From contig JAIXWF010000022.1 in NCBI GenBank assembly GCA_027482185.1, positions 1 through 64,000 of the forward strand: DNA of 64,000 nt, given 5' to 3'. The notes under the pieces are model-generated. The model was given only the letters and a program-made list of their open reading frames with translations. It ran no database searches and was not told the origin of the DNA. Every line of letters begins with the position of its first letter. Within the stretch, counting starts at the first letter, position 1. Origin of the DNA: Opitutaceae bacterium (GTDB lineage: Bacteria; Verrucomicrobiota; Verrucomicrobiia; Opitutales; Opitutaceae). The position numbers were made by a program, and so were the translations under genes. Positions 11,364 through 19,996 of the stretch are shown here, piece by piece.

Positions 11364-11861
11364 TCAGAGTTCGACTTCGGCGGGCGCGATGACGCGGGCG
11401 TCGAGGGCGGAGGAGACGACGGGGAGCGAGACGGCGGCGGCGTACCAGCCGCGGTGTTTGAGGGTGCCGCGGAAGGGCGGCTGGCCGGTGACGTTGCCGG
11501 TGAGGCGGATGCGTTCGGCGCTGAAGCCGGCGGGGACGGTGACGGGATCGCCTTCGGTGCCGTCGAGGGCGGGCTCGAGCTTGAGGTACTGACGGAGGAC
11601 CTTGCGGCTGCCGGTGTGGACGACGCGGGCGGCGGCGCCGATGTCGGCGTCGGAGAAACCGGCTACGTCTTCCTCGAGGAAATCGACGAGGCGGCCCTCG
11701 CGCTGGAGCAAAGCGAGGAGACCGAGGGCGGTGGGTTCGGCGGCGGGGGCGGAGACCGATGCGGGAGCCACGAGTTTGGCGGCGAGGGAGGCGTCGCCGA
11801 GGACGCGGAAAGCGAGACCGAGGCGGGTGAAGAAGGACGGTGCGGCGGCGGGCGTGGTCAT
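11364..11861 (-). CDS. DUF2760-like protein
   Basis: 165 residues from the ATG at 11861 (MTTPAAAPSFFTRLGLAFRV); an ATG at 11882 would add seven residues. It has an Ala-rich linker and a C-terminal part with HTGSRKVLRQYLKLEP, PFRGTLKHRGWYAAAVSLP and a final ARVIAPAEVEL, which I recognise as DUF2760. Such proteins are typically encoded next to atypical Hsp70 genes, as here (6-nt gap). Biochemical role unknown; likely a partner of the two Hsp70 proteins. Confidence 0.8.
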   Translation of the reverse strand: MTTPAAAPSFFTRLGLAFRVLGDASLAAKLVAPASVSAPAAEPTALGLLALLQREGRLVDFLEEDVAGFSDADIGAAARVVHTGSRKVLRQYLKLEPALDGTEGDPVTVPAGFSAERIRLTGNVTGQPPFRGTLKHRGWYAAAVSLPVVSSALDARVIAPAEVEL

Positions 11862-11960
11862 GGGAACGGGACAGTGCAGCAAACGAATGCGGCGGATTCA
11901 ACGCGGCAAACGCGGGGCGCGGAGCTTGACGCGGGCGGCGCGGGCTCGCGAGCGTGCGGG

Positions 11961-12422
11961 GTGCCTTCGAAACCCATTCCCGGATCCAGCGGTGCGATTC
12001 TCGCGGAGCTGCCGTCGCCCTATCTGCCGCATCCCGCCACGGGCCTGCTGCACCTGCCGCGGTTTCTGGCGAAGATCCGCTATGTGAAGCAGAACGGGGC
12101 GTTGCCGCCGAGCTACGCGAAAAATTACAAGCGCGGGTGCGACCGTTTCCTGTGCCAGCACCTCGGGATCGAGCCGGTGGCGGTGGAAAAGATCGTCCTC
12201 GAGGCGGCGACGGAGGCGGAGGCGGAAGCGAAGCTGGCGGCGATTTTGCCGGCGGACGTGCGGGCGCCGCAGTGGAACCGGCGCTACGTGCAGATGGGCA
12301 TGACGACGGCCGGGGCGGATTTCCTGAAGGAGGCGCTGACGGCGATGGGCTGCGCGGACCGCGTCGGCGAAATCAAGAGCGTGCCGGACCTGATGGATTT
12401 CGACGAGGGAAGGCTGGAATAG
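11961..12422 (+). CDS. DUF5069-like protein
   Basis: 153 residues from a GTG at 11961 (VPSKPIPGSSGAILAELPSP). The segment GLLHLPRFLAKIRYVKQNGA and the following YKRGCDRFLCQHLGIEP look like the DUF5069 family, small soluble proteins of unknown role. It is divergent from the DUF2760 gene, with about 99 nt between starts, and convergent with the TRAP operon. The open frame extends far upstream, but that part is antisense to the Hsp70 genes and has no sensible composition. Confidence 0.72.
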   Translation: MPSKPIPGSSGAILAELPSPYLPHPATGLLHLPRFLAKIRYVKQNGALPPSYAKNYKRGCDRFLCQHLGIEPVAVEKIVLEAATEAEAEAKLAAILPADVRAPQWNRRYVQMGMTTAGADFLKEALTAMGCADRVGEIKSVPDLMDFDEGRLE

Positions 12423-12583
12423 GAAAACCGGAATGCGGAGACCGGAAACCGGAGGTGGCCAAAACCGGAATTGGGAAACCGGAAACCGGAGTGCTGACCG
12501 CTGACCGCTGACCGCCGACCGCTGCTCCGCTTCTCCGCTTCTCCGCTGCCGAAGCTTTCGGCTTAGCGCTTACCGCTTATGGC
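12423..12583. repeat. Mosaic of four word repeats between convergent genes
   Basis: In order: ACCGGAAACCGGA words (12423-12490), CTGACCG words (12493-12522), CTCCGCTT words (12524-12547) and GCTTACCGCTTATGGCTTAC words (12559-12592) that run into the TRAP permease stop. A short GAAGC-TTTC-GGCTT pairing sits near 12551-12563. Four word types in one gap suggest layered insertions. Confidence 0.85.
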
Positions 12584-14425
12584 TTACGGCTTCCCCGCAA
12601 ACACGCTCGGCAGCCACGTTGTGAGGGGCGGGAAGTAGGTGATCAGCAAGACGCCGACGAACATCACGGCGAGGGGCGGGAGGGTGGCGCGGGCGACTTC
12701 GGGGACGGAGCGGCGCAGGCGCGACGACGAGAGCAGGAGATTCAGGCCGAAGGGCGGGGCGAGGAAGCCGAGTTCCATGTTGGCCAGAAACAGAATGCCG
12801 AGGTGCACGGGATCGATGCCGAGGCGCAGGCCGATCGGAATGAGCAGCGGGGCGACGACGACGATGGCGGCGTAGATTTCGACGACGCTGCCGACGATGA
12901 TGAGGACGACGTTGAGCCCGAGAAGGAAGAGCCAGCGCGAGGAAATGTGTTCGAGGCTCCAGTCGGCGAGGGCGGCGGGTACCTGGGCGTCGATGAGGTA
13001 ATTGGTGAGGCCGAGGGCGACACCGAGGATCAGCAGAATGCCGCCGATGAGGAGGCCGGCTTCGGCCATGACGCGGGGCAAATCGCGGAAACCGAGGTCG
13101 CGGTGGATGACGACCTCGACGATGAAGGCGTAGGCGGCGGTGACCGCGGCGGCTTCGACCGGCGTGGCCCAGCCGCTGAAGAGCGCGACGAGCGAGACCA
13201 CGGGGATGAGCAATTCCCAGCGTGCGGCGACGAGGGCGGCGCGGGCCTCGGCGGGATCGAAACGTGCGCGCGGAGCGGCGGCGGTGCCGGCGGCGCGGAG
13301 ACCGCGGCGCGAGGCCCAGACGCCCCAGCCGGCGGTGAGGCCGATCAGCAGGAGACCGGGGAGCAGGCCGCCGAGGAACATCGTGGCGATGTCCACCTTC
13401 GCGATGATCGCGTAGAGAATGACAGGCAGGCAGGGCGGCAGGAGAATGCCGAGGGAGCCGGCGCCGGTGATGAGGCCGAGGGCGTCGCGGTCGGAGAGCT
13501 TGGCCGACAGCAACACGGGCATGAGCAGGCCGCCGAGCGCGAGAATCGTGACGCCGGAGCCGCCGGTGAAGGCGGTGAAGAAGGCGCAGATCAGGGCGGT
13601 GGCGATGGCGGGGCCGCCGGGGAACCAGCCGCTGAGCGCCTGGAACAGACGCACGAGCCGGCGTGAGGCGCCGCCCTCGGCCATGAAGTAGCCGGCCAAA
13701 GTGAAGAGCGGGAGGGCGGGCAACGCGGGATTGGTCACGAGCCCGTAGTGATCGATGGCGACGGCGGTGATGGGGACGTCGTGACCGGTGAAGAGAATGA
13801 GCGCGGCGCCGCCGAGGGCGGCGAAGATTGGCGCGCCGAGCAGGAGGGCAACCAGCAGGCCGCCGAGGGCGACGGGCACGGGGGCGAAAGCGCCGGCGGC
13901 GCCGAGGGCGAGCGCGGTGGCGAGGGTGAGGCAGCGGAGTTTAAGGGAAGGGCCGGCGTGCCACACGAGGCGGACGGCGATGACGCCGAAGCCGAGCGGC
14001 ATGGCGAGTTGCACGACCCAGAGCGGGATATTGTAGGCGAGGACGCCGCCGCCGCTGCGTTCCTCGAGAACGAAGCGCGTGCTGGCGACGGCGAGGAAGG
14101 CGCTGACGGCCGCGCCGGCGCCGGCGGAGAAGAGCTGGGCGACGGTGCGAGCGGAGCCGGCGAGCAGCGTGGGGGCGGCGGACAGCGCGAGTAGCCGGCC
14201 GTCGCGGGCGGCGCGCACGCCGCCGAGCATGCCGACGATGAGCGTGAGGTGGCGGAGAAACTCGGGGGCGCTGGGGATGCCGACGGAGAATTGGCGCAAC
14301 GCGATCTCGGCGAGAGGCAGCACGATCATCGTGCCGAGCAGGAGCGCGAGTGCGGTATTCTCGACGGCGAGGCGGCGGCCGCCGGCGGTGCCGGGGCCCG
14401 CGGCCGGTTCGGGGACCGGCAGCAT
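12584..14425 (-). CDS. TRAP transporter fused DctQ-DctM permease
   Basis: 613 residues, mostly membrane helices. Residues 1 to about 190 form a DctQ-like four-helix small subunit (LLGTMIVLPLAEIALRQFSV); the rest is a DctM-like large permease with ITGAGSLGILLPPCLPVILY and LGILFLANMELGFLAPPFGL, the hallmark of the family. Such Q-M fusions are known. The start ATG overlaps the upstream TatP stop as TGATG, so translation is coupled. It should take up an organic acid or similar solute using a Na+ or H+ gradient. The open frame continues upstream, but that part is a shadow of the TatP gene. Confidence 0.92.
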   Translation of the reverse strand: MLPVPEPAAGPGTAGGRRLAVENTALALLLGTMIVLPLAEIALRQFSVGIPSAPEFLRHLTLIVGMLGGVRAARDGRLLALSAAPTLLAGSARTVAQLFSAGAGAAVSAFLAVASTRFVLEERSGGGVLAYNIPLWVVQLAMPLGFGVIAVRLVWHAGPSLKLRCLTLATALALGAAGAFAPVPVALGGLLVALLLGAPIFAALGGAALILFTGHDVPITAVAIDHYGLVTNPALPALPLFTLAGYFMAEGGASRRLVRLFQALSGWFPGGPAIATALICAFFTAFTGGSGVTILALGGLLMPVLLSAKLSDRDALGLITGAGSLGILLPPCLPVILYAIIAKVDIATMFLGGLLPGLLLIGLTAGWGVWASRRGLRAAGTAAAPRARFDPAEARAALVAARWELLIPVVSLVALFSGWATPVEAAAVTAAYAFIVEVVIHRDLGFRDLPRVMAEAGLLIGGILLILGVALGLTNYLIDAQVPAALADWSLEHISSRWLFLLGLNVVLIIVGSVVEIYAAIVVVAPLLIPIGLRLGIDPVHLGILFLANMELGFLAPPFGLNLLLSSSRLRRSVPEVARATLPPLAVMFVGVLLITYFPPLTTWLPSVFAGKP

Positions 14426-15450
14426 CACTTCGCCGGGGCTTTGGCGGCGCGGTGGGCGGCGACTTCGGCGAGCACGCGGTCGAAGAGGTCGGCCGGCACC
14501 ATGGTGCCACGGATTTTCGGATACGCCTGCTCGGCGAGCGCCTGCCATTCGGCGGTGATCTCGGGCGTGACGGCGTGGACGACGAGGCCGCGTTTTTTCA
14601 TCGCGACGATGGCTTCGTCGTCTTCCTCGCGGGAGCGGCGGCGGACCTTTTCGCCGATGACGCCGGCGGACTTGAGCAATTCGGCGCGCAGGGCGGGGGC
14701 GAGTTGGTTCCAGGTGTCGGTGCGGACGATGGCGGCGCCGACGAGGGGCACCCAGGGTTGGTCGGCCATGTGGCCGGTGTAGCGCGTGTACTGGAGCGCG
14801 TTGGCGAGGAAGGGCGGGACGGGCACGACGCTGATCATGCCGGTGGAGAGCGACGGCAAAATCTGTTCGGTCTCGAGGCCGACGGGCTGGTAGCCGAGGC
14901 TGCGGAGGATCGTGAGGTGCTGCGGTTCGCCGGACCAGACGAACATCTTCATCGGCTTGAAGTCGGCGGGGCGGACGGCGGCTTCCTTGGAGAAATAGCG
15001 GACCCAGCCGGCGTCGGCCCAGAAGAGGACCTCGAAGCCCTTTTCGCGGAGGCGGCCCTCGAGGTCGCCGCGGATTTTTTCGCGCACGTGGTCGACTTCC
15101 TCCCAGCTGCGGAAGGCCATGGGCATGAGCTGCAGGGCGGTGGCGGAGCGGTCGATGGCGCCGAGGCCGACGGCGGAGAGGACGGCGGCGTGGATCTGTT
15201 TCGCGCGGAGTTTGCGGACGAGGAGGGCTTCGCCGTCGGCGGAGCCGGCGTAGACGGTGAGCTTCACGGCACCGGCGGACGACGTCGCCCACGTTTCCCG
15301 CATTTCCATGAGCCGCTGGTGGCCGGAGGTGCCGGCGGGCAAGATGGTGGCGAGTTTGATTTCGACCGGCGCGGCCTTGCCGGCCTCGGCCGCGAAGGCG
15401 GCGGAGGCGGCGAGCAGCGAAACGGCGAACAGGGCGGCGAGGCGGGTCAT
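14425..15450 (-). CDS. TRAP substrate-binding protein, DctP/TatP type
   Basis: 341 residues with signal peptide MTRLAALFAVSLLAASAAFA. The mature part has KLATILPAGTSGHQRLMEM, a DctP-like first strand, then FKPMKMFVWSGEPQHL. The family Arg that binds carboxylates should lie in this region but cannot be assigned by eye. It overlaps the TatT-like gene by 4 nt (ATGA) and the permease gene by 1 nt. Its partner TatT points to the TPR-protein-associated TRAP (TPAT) class, in which this protein may receive ligand through TatT. Confidence 0.88.
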   Translation of the reverse strand: MTRLAALFAVSLLAASAAFAAEAGKAAPVEIKLATILPAGTSGHQRLMEMRETWATSSAGAVKLTVYAGSADGEALLVRKLRAKQIHAAVLSAVGLGAIDRSATALQLMPMAFRSWEEVDHVREKIRGDLEGRLREKGFEVLFWADAGWVRYFSKEAAVRPADFKPMKMFVWSGEPQHLTILRSLGYQPVGLETEQILPSLSTGMISVVPVPPFLANALQYTRYTGHMADQPWVPLVGAAIVRTDTWNQLAPALRAELLKSAGVIGEKVRRRSREEDDEAIVAMKKRGLVVHAVTPEITAEWQALAEQAYPKIRGTMVPADLFDRVLAEVAAHRAAKAPAK

Positions 15451-16385
15451 TTGGCGGGTTCCGGAAGGGCGGGGAGAAACAGGTCGTCGATCCGTGCGAG
15501 CAGCCATCGGGCGCGGCGCTGGAGGACGAGATTCACGAGGCGATATTCGGGGGCGGCGTCGGGGTCGAGGGCCAAGGCCTGTTTGAGCAGAGCTTCGAAT
15601 TCGGCGCGGTTTTGCTGGGGGACACAGACGGCTTCGGCAAACGACACCCACGGGCCGGCCTGTTTGCCCTGGGCGAGGGCGACGGCGCGGTCGAAGTGGC
15701 GGCGAGCGCGGGCGGCGGCGTCGGCGGCGCCGCCGGGCCGGGCCATTTCGAACGTGATCAGAAAGGCGTGGATGGCGCCGCCGTCGAAGCCGGGATCGAG
15801 GGCGAGGGCGCGGTCGATGAGCGTTTCGACGAGGCTTTGGTCGGCGAGGAGGTCGGGGTTGTCCTTCGCGAGGGCGATGGCGGCGCCCCAGGAAGCGGCG
15901 GTCCAGTAGAGGAGCGGGACATCGGCGCGGGTCGCGAGGGCGGCGGCGGCGCGGGGATCGGCGCGGAATTTGGCGGACCAGCCGGCGTGGGCGACATCGA
16001 GGCCGCGGAGACCGTAGTCGCGGGCGCGGAGGTAGAGGCGGCGGGCGCGTTGGCGGAGGGCCTGGGCGGCGGCGAAGTCCTTGTCGGCGACCTCGTCTGC
16101 TTCCTGCTGGACGAAGGCGTACGCGTACTGGGTGAAGCCGCTGGCGGTGGCGAGGAGGAGGCCGCGGTGTTGGGGGCGGGAGGCGAGCAGGCTTTCCATC
16201 AGCTTGAGGCTGAAGGGGGCGGCGGCGGCGATGAGTTGGGGATCTTCGTCCGCGGAGAAGGCGGTGCCGCCGGCGGCGAGGGTGTCGCCGACCTGATCGA
16301 GAGCGGTGTTCTTCACGCTGGCGCAACCGGCCAGCAGCGCGGCGAGCGCGAGCGGCGGGAGGAGGCGGAAGCGGAAGGCGGACAC
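15447..16385 (-). CDS. TatT-like TPR lipoprotein of a TPAT TRAP system
   Basis: 312 residues from a GTG at 16385 (VSAFRFRLLPPLALAALLAG followed by the lipobox Cys). The protein is helical with TPR-like repeats, e.g. DKDFAAAQALRQRARRLYLR, LIDRALALDPGFDGGAIHAF and ARRHFDRAVALAQGKQ. This fits TatT (Treponema Tp0957), a TPR lipoprotein that partners a DctP-like binding protein. It starts the operon TatT-TatP-DctQM. The open frame continues to 16523, but that stretch is made of word repeats (RPIGPISLIRPIPIRPPP) and was excluded. Confidence 0.85.
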   Translation of the reverse strand: MSAFRFRLLPPLALAALLAGCASVKNTALDQVGDTLAAGGTAFSADEDPQLIAAAAPFSLKLMESLLASRPQHRGLLLATASGFTQYAYAFVQQEADEVADKDFAAAQALRQRARRLYLRARDYGLRGLDVAHAGWSAKFRADPRAAAALATRADVPLLYWTAASWGAAIALAKDNPDLLADQSLVETLIDRALALDPGFDGGAIHAFLITFEMARPGGAADAAARARRHFDRAVALAQGKQAGPWVSFAEAVCVPQQNRAEFEALLKQALALDPDAAPEYRLVNLVLQRRARWLLARIDDLFLPALPEPAK

Positions 16386-16473
16386 GGAGGGGAAGTTGAG
16401 GCGGCGGACGCGAAAATGCACGCCGGAGCGCGTGACTTTTTGGTGGAGCGGGGACTTGGGGGCAAGCGGCGGC

Positions 16474-16563
16474 GGGCGGATAGGGATGGGACGGATGAGA
16501 CTGATGGGACCTATAGGTCTCATATGTCCTATGGGTCCTATGGGACGGATAGGACGGATAGGT
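16474..16563. repeat. GGGACGGATAGG-word element with palindrome
   Basis: Words GGATAGGGATGGGACGGATG, then a perfect 12-bp palindrome GACCTATAGGTC (16508-16519), an ATGAGAC/GTCTCAT hairpin (16495-16523), then TCCTATGGG and GGACGGATAGG words. It lies just beyond the stop of the sulfatase gene (16573). The same word type is at 63808-63854. Confidence 0.85.
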
Positions 16564-16572
16564 CGTCGGAGA

Positions 16573-18054
16573 TCAGGGGGCGAGTTTGCGGATGTCGCCG
16601 GCGGGGCGGAGGCCGGAGCCTTTGGCGGCGGTGAGGCTGTCGCCGAGGTCGGCGCGGGCGGCGGCGGCGAGCTGTTGCAGGCGGGCGACGATGTCGGGGT
16701 GGGCCGCGGCGACCTCGCGGGTTTCGCCGGGATCGGTGCGGACGTTGTAGAGGGAGAGGCCGATGGTTTCGACGCGGTAGCCGTGGCGGCTGGCGATGCC
16801 GCGGATGCCGGAGTTCTCGATCGCCTGCGGTTTCATGTTGGCCCAATTCGACGGTTTGCCGCCGCGGCCGGGTTCGGCGGCGACGGTGAGGTAGTCGTGG
16901 GGGAGGTGCAGTTTCCAATCGCCGGCGCGCACGGCGTGGAGCTCTTCGCCGGAGTAGAAGAGAAATTCGCCGCGGCCCTTGGCGCCGGGGCGGCCTTCGA
17001 GCAGCGGCAGGACATCGGTGCCGTCGAGTTTCACGGCCGCGGGTGTCGCGCCGATCAGGCGCGTGAGTGTGACGTTGAGGTCCATCGTGGACCACGGTTC
17101 GTCGCTCGTGCGGCCGGCGGGCACACGGCCGGGCCAACGGACGAGGCAGGGGGAACGCATGCCGCCTTCGAACGTGGTGAGTTTGCCTTCGCGCAGCGGG
17201 CCGGCGGAACCGGCGTGTTCGCCGTAGGAGAGGAAGGGACCGTTGTCGGAGGTGAAGATCACGAGCGTGTTTTGCTCGAGGCCGAGTCGGCGGAGGGCGG
17301 CGAGGATTTCGCCGACGCCCCAATCGAGTTCCTGCACGACGTCGCCGTAGAGCCCGCGGCCGCTGCGGCCCTTGAATTTTTCGGAGGCGAAGATCGGCAC
17401 GTGGGGCATGACGTGCGGCAGGTAGAGGAAGAAGGGACGGTCGCGGTGGCGTTCGATGAAGCTGACGGCGCGTTCGGTGAAGCGGCGCGTGAAGTGGGCC
17501 TGGTCGGGATCGCGTTCGACGATGCGGTCGCCGTCGTAGAGCGGGAGCGAGGGGATGCCGCGCGTGACGGGGTGGAGCGGGCCGTTGTCGTTGGAATAGG
17601 GGATGCCGAAGAATTCATCGAAACCGCGGTTCGTCGGCCAAAAGGGAGCGTGGTGGCCGAGGTGCCATTTGCCGAAGGCGGCGGTGGCGTAGCCGCGCGT
17701 TTTGAAATGTTCGCCGAGCAATTTCTCGGCGGGGTGGATGCCGACGGGGCTCGTGTGGTTGAGGGCGCCGCTCATGTTGACGCGGTTGGGGTAGCTGCCG
17801 GTCATGAGCGCGGCGCGCGACGCGGTGCAGACGGCTTGGGCGACGTAGAAGCCGGTGAATTTGGTGCCGTCGCGCGCGAGGCTGTCGATCTGCGGCGTGG
17901 CGATGTCTTTGGCGCCGAAGCAACCGAGGTCGCCGTAGCCGAGATCGTCGACGAAGATCAGGACGACGTTGGGGGTGGCGGGGGCGGCGGCGCGGAGCGC
18001 GGGGAATGCGCCGAGGAGGAAGATCAGGAAAACGAAGAGGGAGCGGAGGGGCAT
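16573..18054 (-). CDS. Secreted sulfatase (arylsulfatase, S1 family)
   Basis: 493 residues with signal peptide (LFVFLIFLLGAFPALRAAAP). The metal site starts at NVVLIFVDDLGYGDLGCFG, and VCTASRAALMTG contains the C-x-A-S-R motif whose Cys76 would be converted to formylglycine by an anaerobic or FGE-type maturase encoded elsewhere. FGKWHLGHH and IFTSDNGPFLSYGEHAG are further family motifs. It likely removes sulfate esters from polysaccharides outside the cytoplasm. It is followed by DUF1501, DUF1549/1553 and a second sulfatase on the same strand, but large repeat gaps make one operon uncertain. Confidence 0.94.
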   Translation of the reverse strand: MPLRSLFVFLIFLLGAFPALRAAAPATPNVVLIFVDDLGYGDLGCFGAKDIATPQIDSLARDGTKFTGFYVAQAVCTASRAALMTGSYPNRVNMSGALNHTSPVGIHPAEKLLGEHFKTRGYATAAFGKWHLGHHAPFWPTNRGFDEFFGIPYSNDNGPLHPVTRGIPSLPLYDGDRIVERDPDQAHFTRRFTERAVSFIERHRDRPFFLYLPHVMPHVPIFASEKFKGRSGRGLYGDVVQELDWGVGEILAALRRLGLEQNTLVIFTSDNGPFLSYGEHAGSAGPLREGKLTTFEGGMRSPCLVRWPGRVPAGRTSDEPWSTMDLNVTLTRLIGATPAAVKLDGTDVLPLLEGRPGAKGRGEFLFYSGEELHAVRAGDWKLHLPHDYLTVAAEPGRGGKPSNWANMKPQAIENSGIRGIASRHGYRVETIGLSLYNVRTDPGETREVAAAHPDIVARLQQLAAAARADLGDSLTAAKGSGLRPAGDIRKLAP

Positions 18055-18055
18055 G

Positions 18056-18360
18056 GGGGAGGAAAGGCGAAAGGTGGAAGGCGAAGGGCGGAAGGGGAAC
18101 CACTAAGGGACACTCATTGGAGGGAATGAGGGGGAATGGGCGAGGGGTATGGGAGGAAGGGAACCACTGAATGGCGCTGATGGGCGCTGATGTCGGAACT
18201 CCGGAATGATGAGCGCAAGGTGAGGGATCGAGGAGATGGGGAGACAGGGTCGCGGGAGGGCGACCGGGGCGGCTCTCAACTCTTGAAGGGCGCTCTCACT
18301 GCGGGCGGGGCGGATGAGGAGACCGGCGTGGGCGACTCCCTGGCGCTCGCGGATACGGAT
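18056..18360. repeat. Repeat-rich intergenic gap
   Basis: GGAAAGGCGAAAGGTGGAAG words (18059-18100) and a CACTGAATGGCGCTGATGGG element (18166-18190) related to those at 3170, 19930 and 23064. The rest (18200-18360) shows no gene, hairpin or promoter that I can support. Confidence 0.65.
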
Positions 18361-19818
18361 CTAGGCGATCAGTTCTTTGATCACGGTGCCGCCGAATTGG
18401 CTGAGCTGCTTGAAGCGGCCGGCGTGGTAGAACGTGAGCTTGTTGTCGTCGAGGCCGAGGAGGCGGAGGAGCGTGACGTGCACGTCGCGCACGTGGTGGA
18501 CCTTGTCGACGGCGACCATGCCGGTCTCGTCGGTGGCGCCGATCGTGTGGCCGGCTTTCACACCGCCGCCGGCGAACCACAGCGTCATGGCGTTGGGATT
18601 GTGGTCGCGGCCGTAGGCGGTGCCGCCGCGGACGCCGTTGTCGGGCGTGCGGCCGAATTCGCCGCACCAGACGACGAGCGTGCTGTCGAGCAGGCCGCGT
18701 TGTTTCAGATCCGTGATGAGGGCGGCGATGGGTTGGTCGACGCCGCGGACGAGGTTGCCGTGGGCGCGTTCGATGTAGTCGTGGCTGTCCCAGGTGCCGT
18801 TGTACAACTGCACGAAACGCACGCCTTTCTCGACGAGCTTGCGGGCGAGGAGGCATTTGCGGCCGAAGGCATCGGTGGCGTCCTGGCCGATGCCGTAGAG
18901 CGCCTTGGTCTTTTCGGATTCGCCGGCGAGGTCGAGAGTCTCGGGGACCTGGGCCTGCATGCGGAACGCGAGTTCGTAGCTGTCCATGCGCGCGGCGAGT
19001 TCGTCGTGGCCGGGATACTGCGCGGCGTGGCCGGCGTTGAGGCGGGCGAGGAGATCGAGGTTGGCGCGTTGGCGTTCCGGCGTGACGCCGGCGGGCGGCG
19101 CGAGATCGAGGATCGGGGAACCCTTGGCGCGCAGGGGCGTGCCCTGGAAATTGGCGGGGAGGTAGCCGTTGCTCCAATTGGCGGCGCCGCCTTGGGGATA
19201 GGAAATTTCCGGGAGGACGATGAAGCCGGGGAGATCGCGGTTGAGCGTGCCGAGGCCGTAGTTGACCCAGGCGCCGATGCCCGGGTCGCCGCCGAAGCGG
19301 TTGCCGGTGTTCATCTGGTACATCGCGGTCGGGTGGTTGACGCTGTCGACTTGGCAACCGCGGTAAAAGCAAAGGTCGTCTGCGACGCGCGCGAGGTGTT
19401 CCCAGTTGGTGGCCATGTCGGCGCCGCTGCGGCCGACTTTGTGAAACGAGAACGGGCTGCGGACGTAGTAGCGTTTGCCGCTTTCCATCGCGGACTTTTG
19501 GCGGCCCTCGCGCGTGAATTCCTGCAGGTGCAATTTCTCGAGGAGCGGCTTCGGGTCGAACGTGTCGACGTGCGAAGGGCCGCCTTCCATCATCAGGAAA
19601 ATGCAGTTCTTCGCTTTGGCAGGAAAATGTGGCGAACTCGAGTTGGCGCTCGAGTTCGAGTTTTGAGTTTTGGGTTTTGAGTTTTGGGTTTCGGTCTGGG
19701 CGGCGAGGAGGGAGGTGAAGGCGACGCTGCCGAGGCTGGCGCCCAGGCTGTAGAGGAAATCGCGGCGCGTCGGGGCGTGGAGGGCGCGACCGCCGGCGCA
19801 GGGGAAAAACGAGGACAT
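18361..19818 (-). CDS. DUF1501 protein with in-frame word insertion
   Basis: 485 residues from the ATG at 19818. The N-terminus has THRRDFL-like PTRRDFLYSLGASLGSVAF, a Tat-type signal. The sulfatase-like DUF1501 core follows with CIFLMMEGGPSHVDTFDPKP, MNTGNRFGGDPGIGAWVNYG and VVWCGEFGRTPDNG. DUF1501 proteins are usually encoded next to a DUF1549/DUF1553 protein, as here, and are thought to be exported; their reaction is unknown. Residues 41-62 read QTETQNSKPKTQNSNSS, a translated word repeat between signal peptide and core. The frame stays open upstream to 19953, but through repeats. Confidence 0.9.
   Translation of the reverse strand: MSSFFPCAGGRALHAPTRRDFLYSLGASLGSVAFTSLLAAQTETQNSKPKTQNSNSSANSSSPHFPAKAKNCIFLMMEGGPSHVDTFDPKPLLEKLHLQEFTREGRQKSAMESGKRYYVRSPFSFHKVGRSGADMATNWEHLARVADDLCFYRGCQVDSVNHPTAMYQMNTGNRFGGDPGIGAWVNYGLGTLNRDLPGFIVLPEISYPQGGAANWSNGYLPANFQGTPLRAKGSPILDLAPPAGVTPERQRANLDLLARLNAGHAAQYPGHDELAARMDSYELAFRMQAQVPETLDLAGESEKTKALYGIGQDATDAFGRKCLLARKLVEKGVRFVQLYNGTWDSHDYIERAHGNLVRGVDQPIAALITDLKQRGLLDSTLVVWCGEFGRTPDNGVRGGTAYGRDHNPNAMTLWFAGGGVKAGHTIGATDETGMVAVDKVHHVRDVHVTLLRLLGLDDNKLTFYHAGRFKQLSQFGGTVIKELIA
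19643..19692 (-). repeat. AACTCAAAACCC words inside the DUF1501 gene
   Basis: GAGTTTTGGGTTTTGAGTTT words (plus strand) placed in frame just after the signal peptide coding region, giving TQNSKPKTQNS. The same word, as CAAAACCCAAAACTC, occurs between genes at 48252-48280. Confidence 0.9.
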
Positions 19819-19821
19819 CGA

Positions 19822-19968
19822 CGGAAAATGGGGAAAGCGGGAAAGCGGAAAATTGGGAAACGGCGGGAGGCGGGCCACTAAGGGAGGGGAAGGTGGGGGA
19901 ATGGATACTTTGAGACGGAAGCAGGGGAACCACTGATAGGCGCTCATGGGCACTGATGCCGGGGGGAG
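19822..19968. repeat. Word repeats between DUF1501 and DUF1549/1553 genes
   Basis: GGGAAAGCGGGAAAGCGG words (19829-19862) and an ACCACTGATAGGCGCTCATG element (19931-19968). No clear inverse arm was found. Confidence 0.7.
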
Positions 19969-19996
19969 CTGATGAAGCGCGGTGGTGCGGCGGGGG

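Noticed and set aside
16386-16523. N-terminal extension of the TatT-like lipoprotein
   Set aside because: It is encoded partly by the word repeat and would bury the lipoprotein signal; the GTG at 16385 places it at the N-terminus.
19819-19953. N-terminal extension of the DUF1501 protein
   Set aside because: It is translated from GGGAAAGC words (FPNFPLSRFPHFP), and the Tat-type signal begins after the ATG at 19818.
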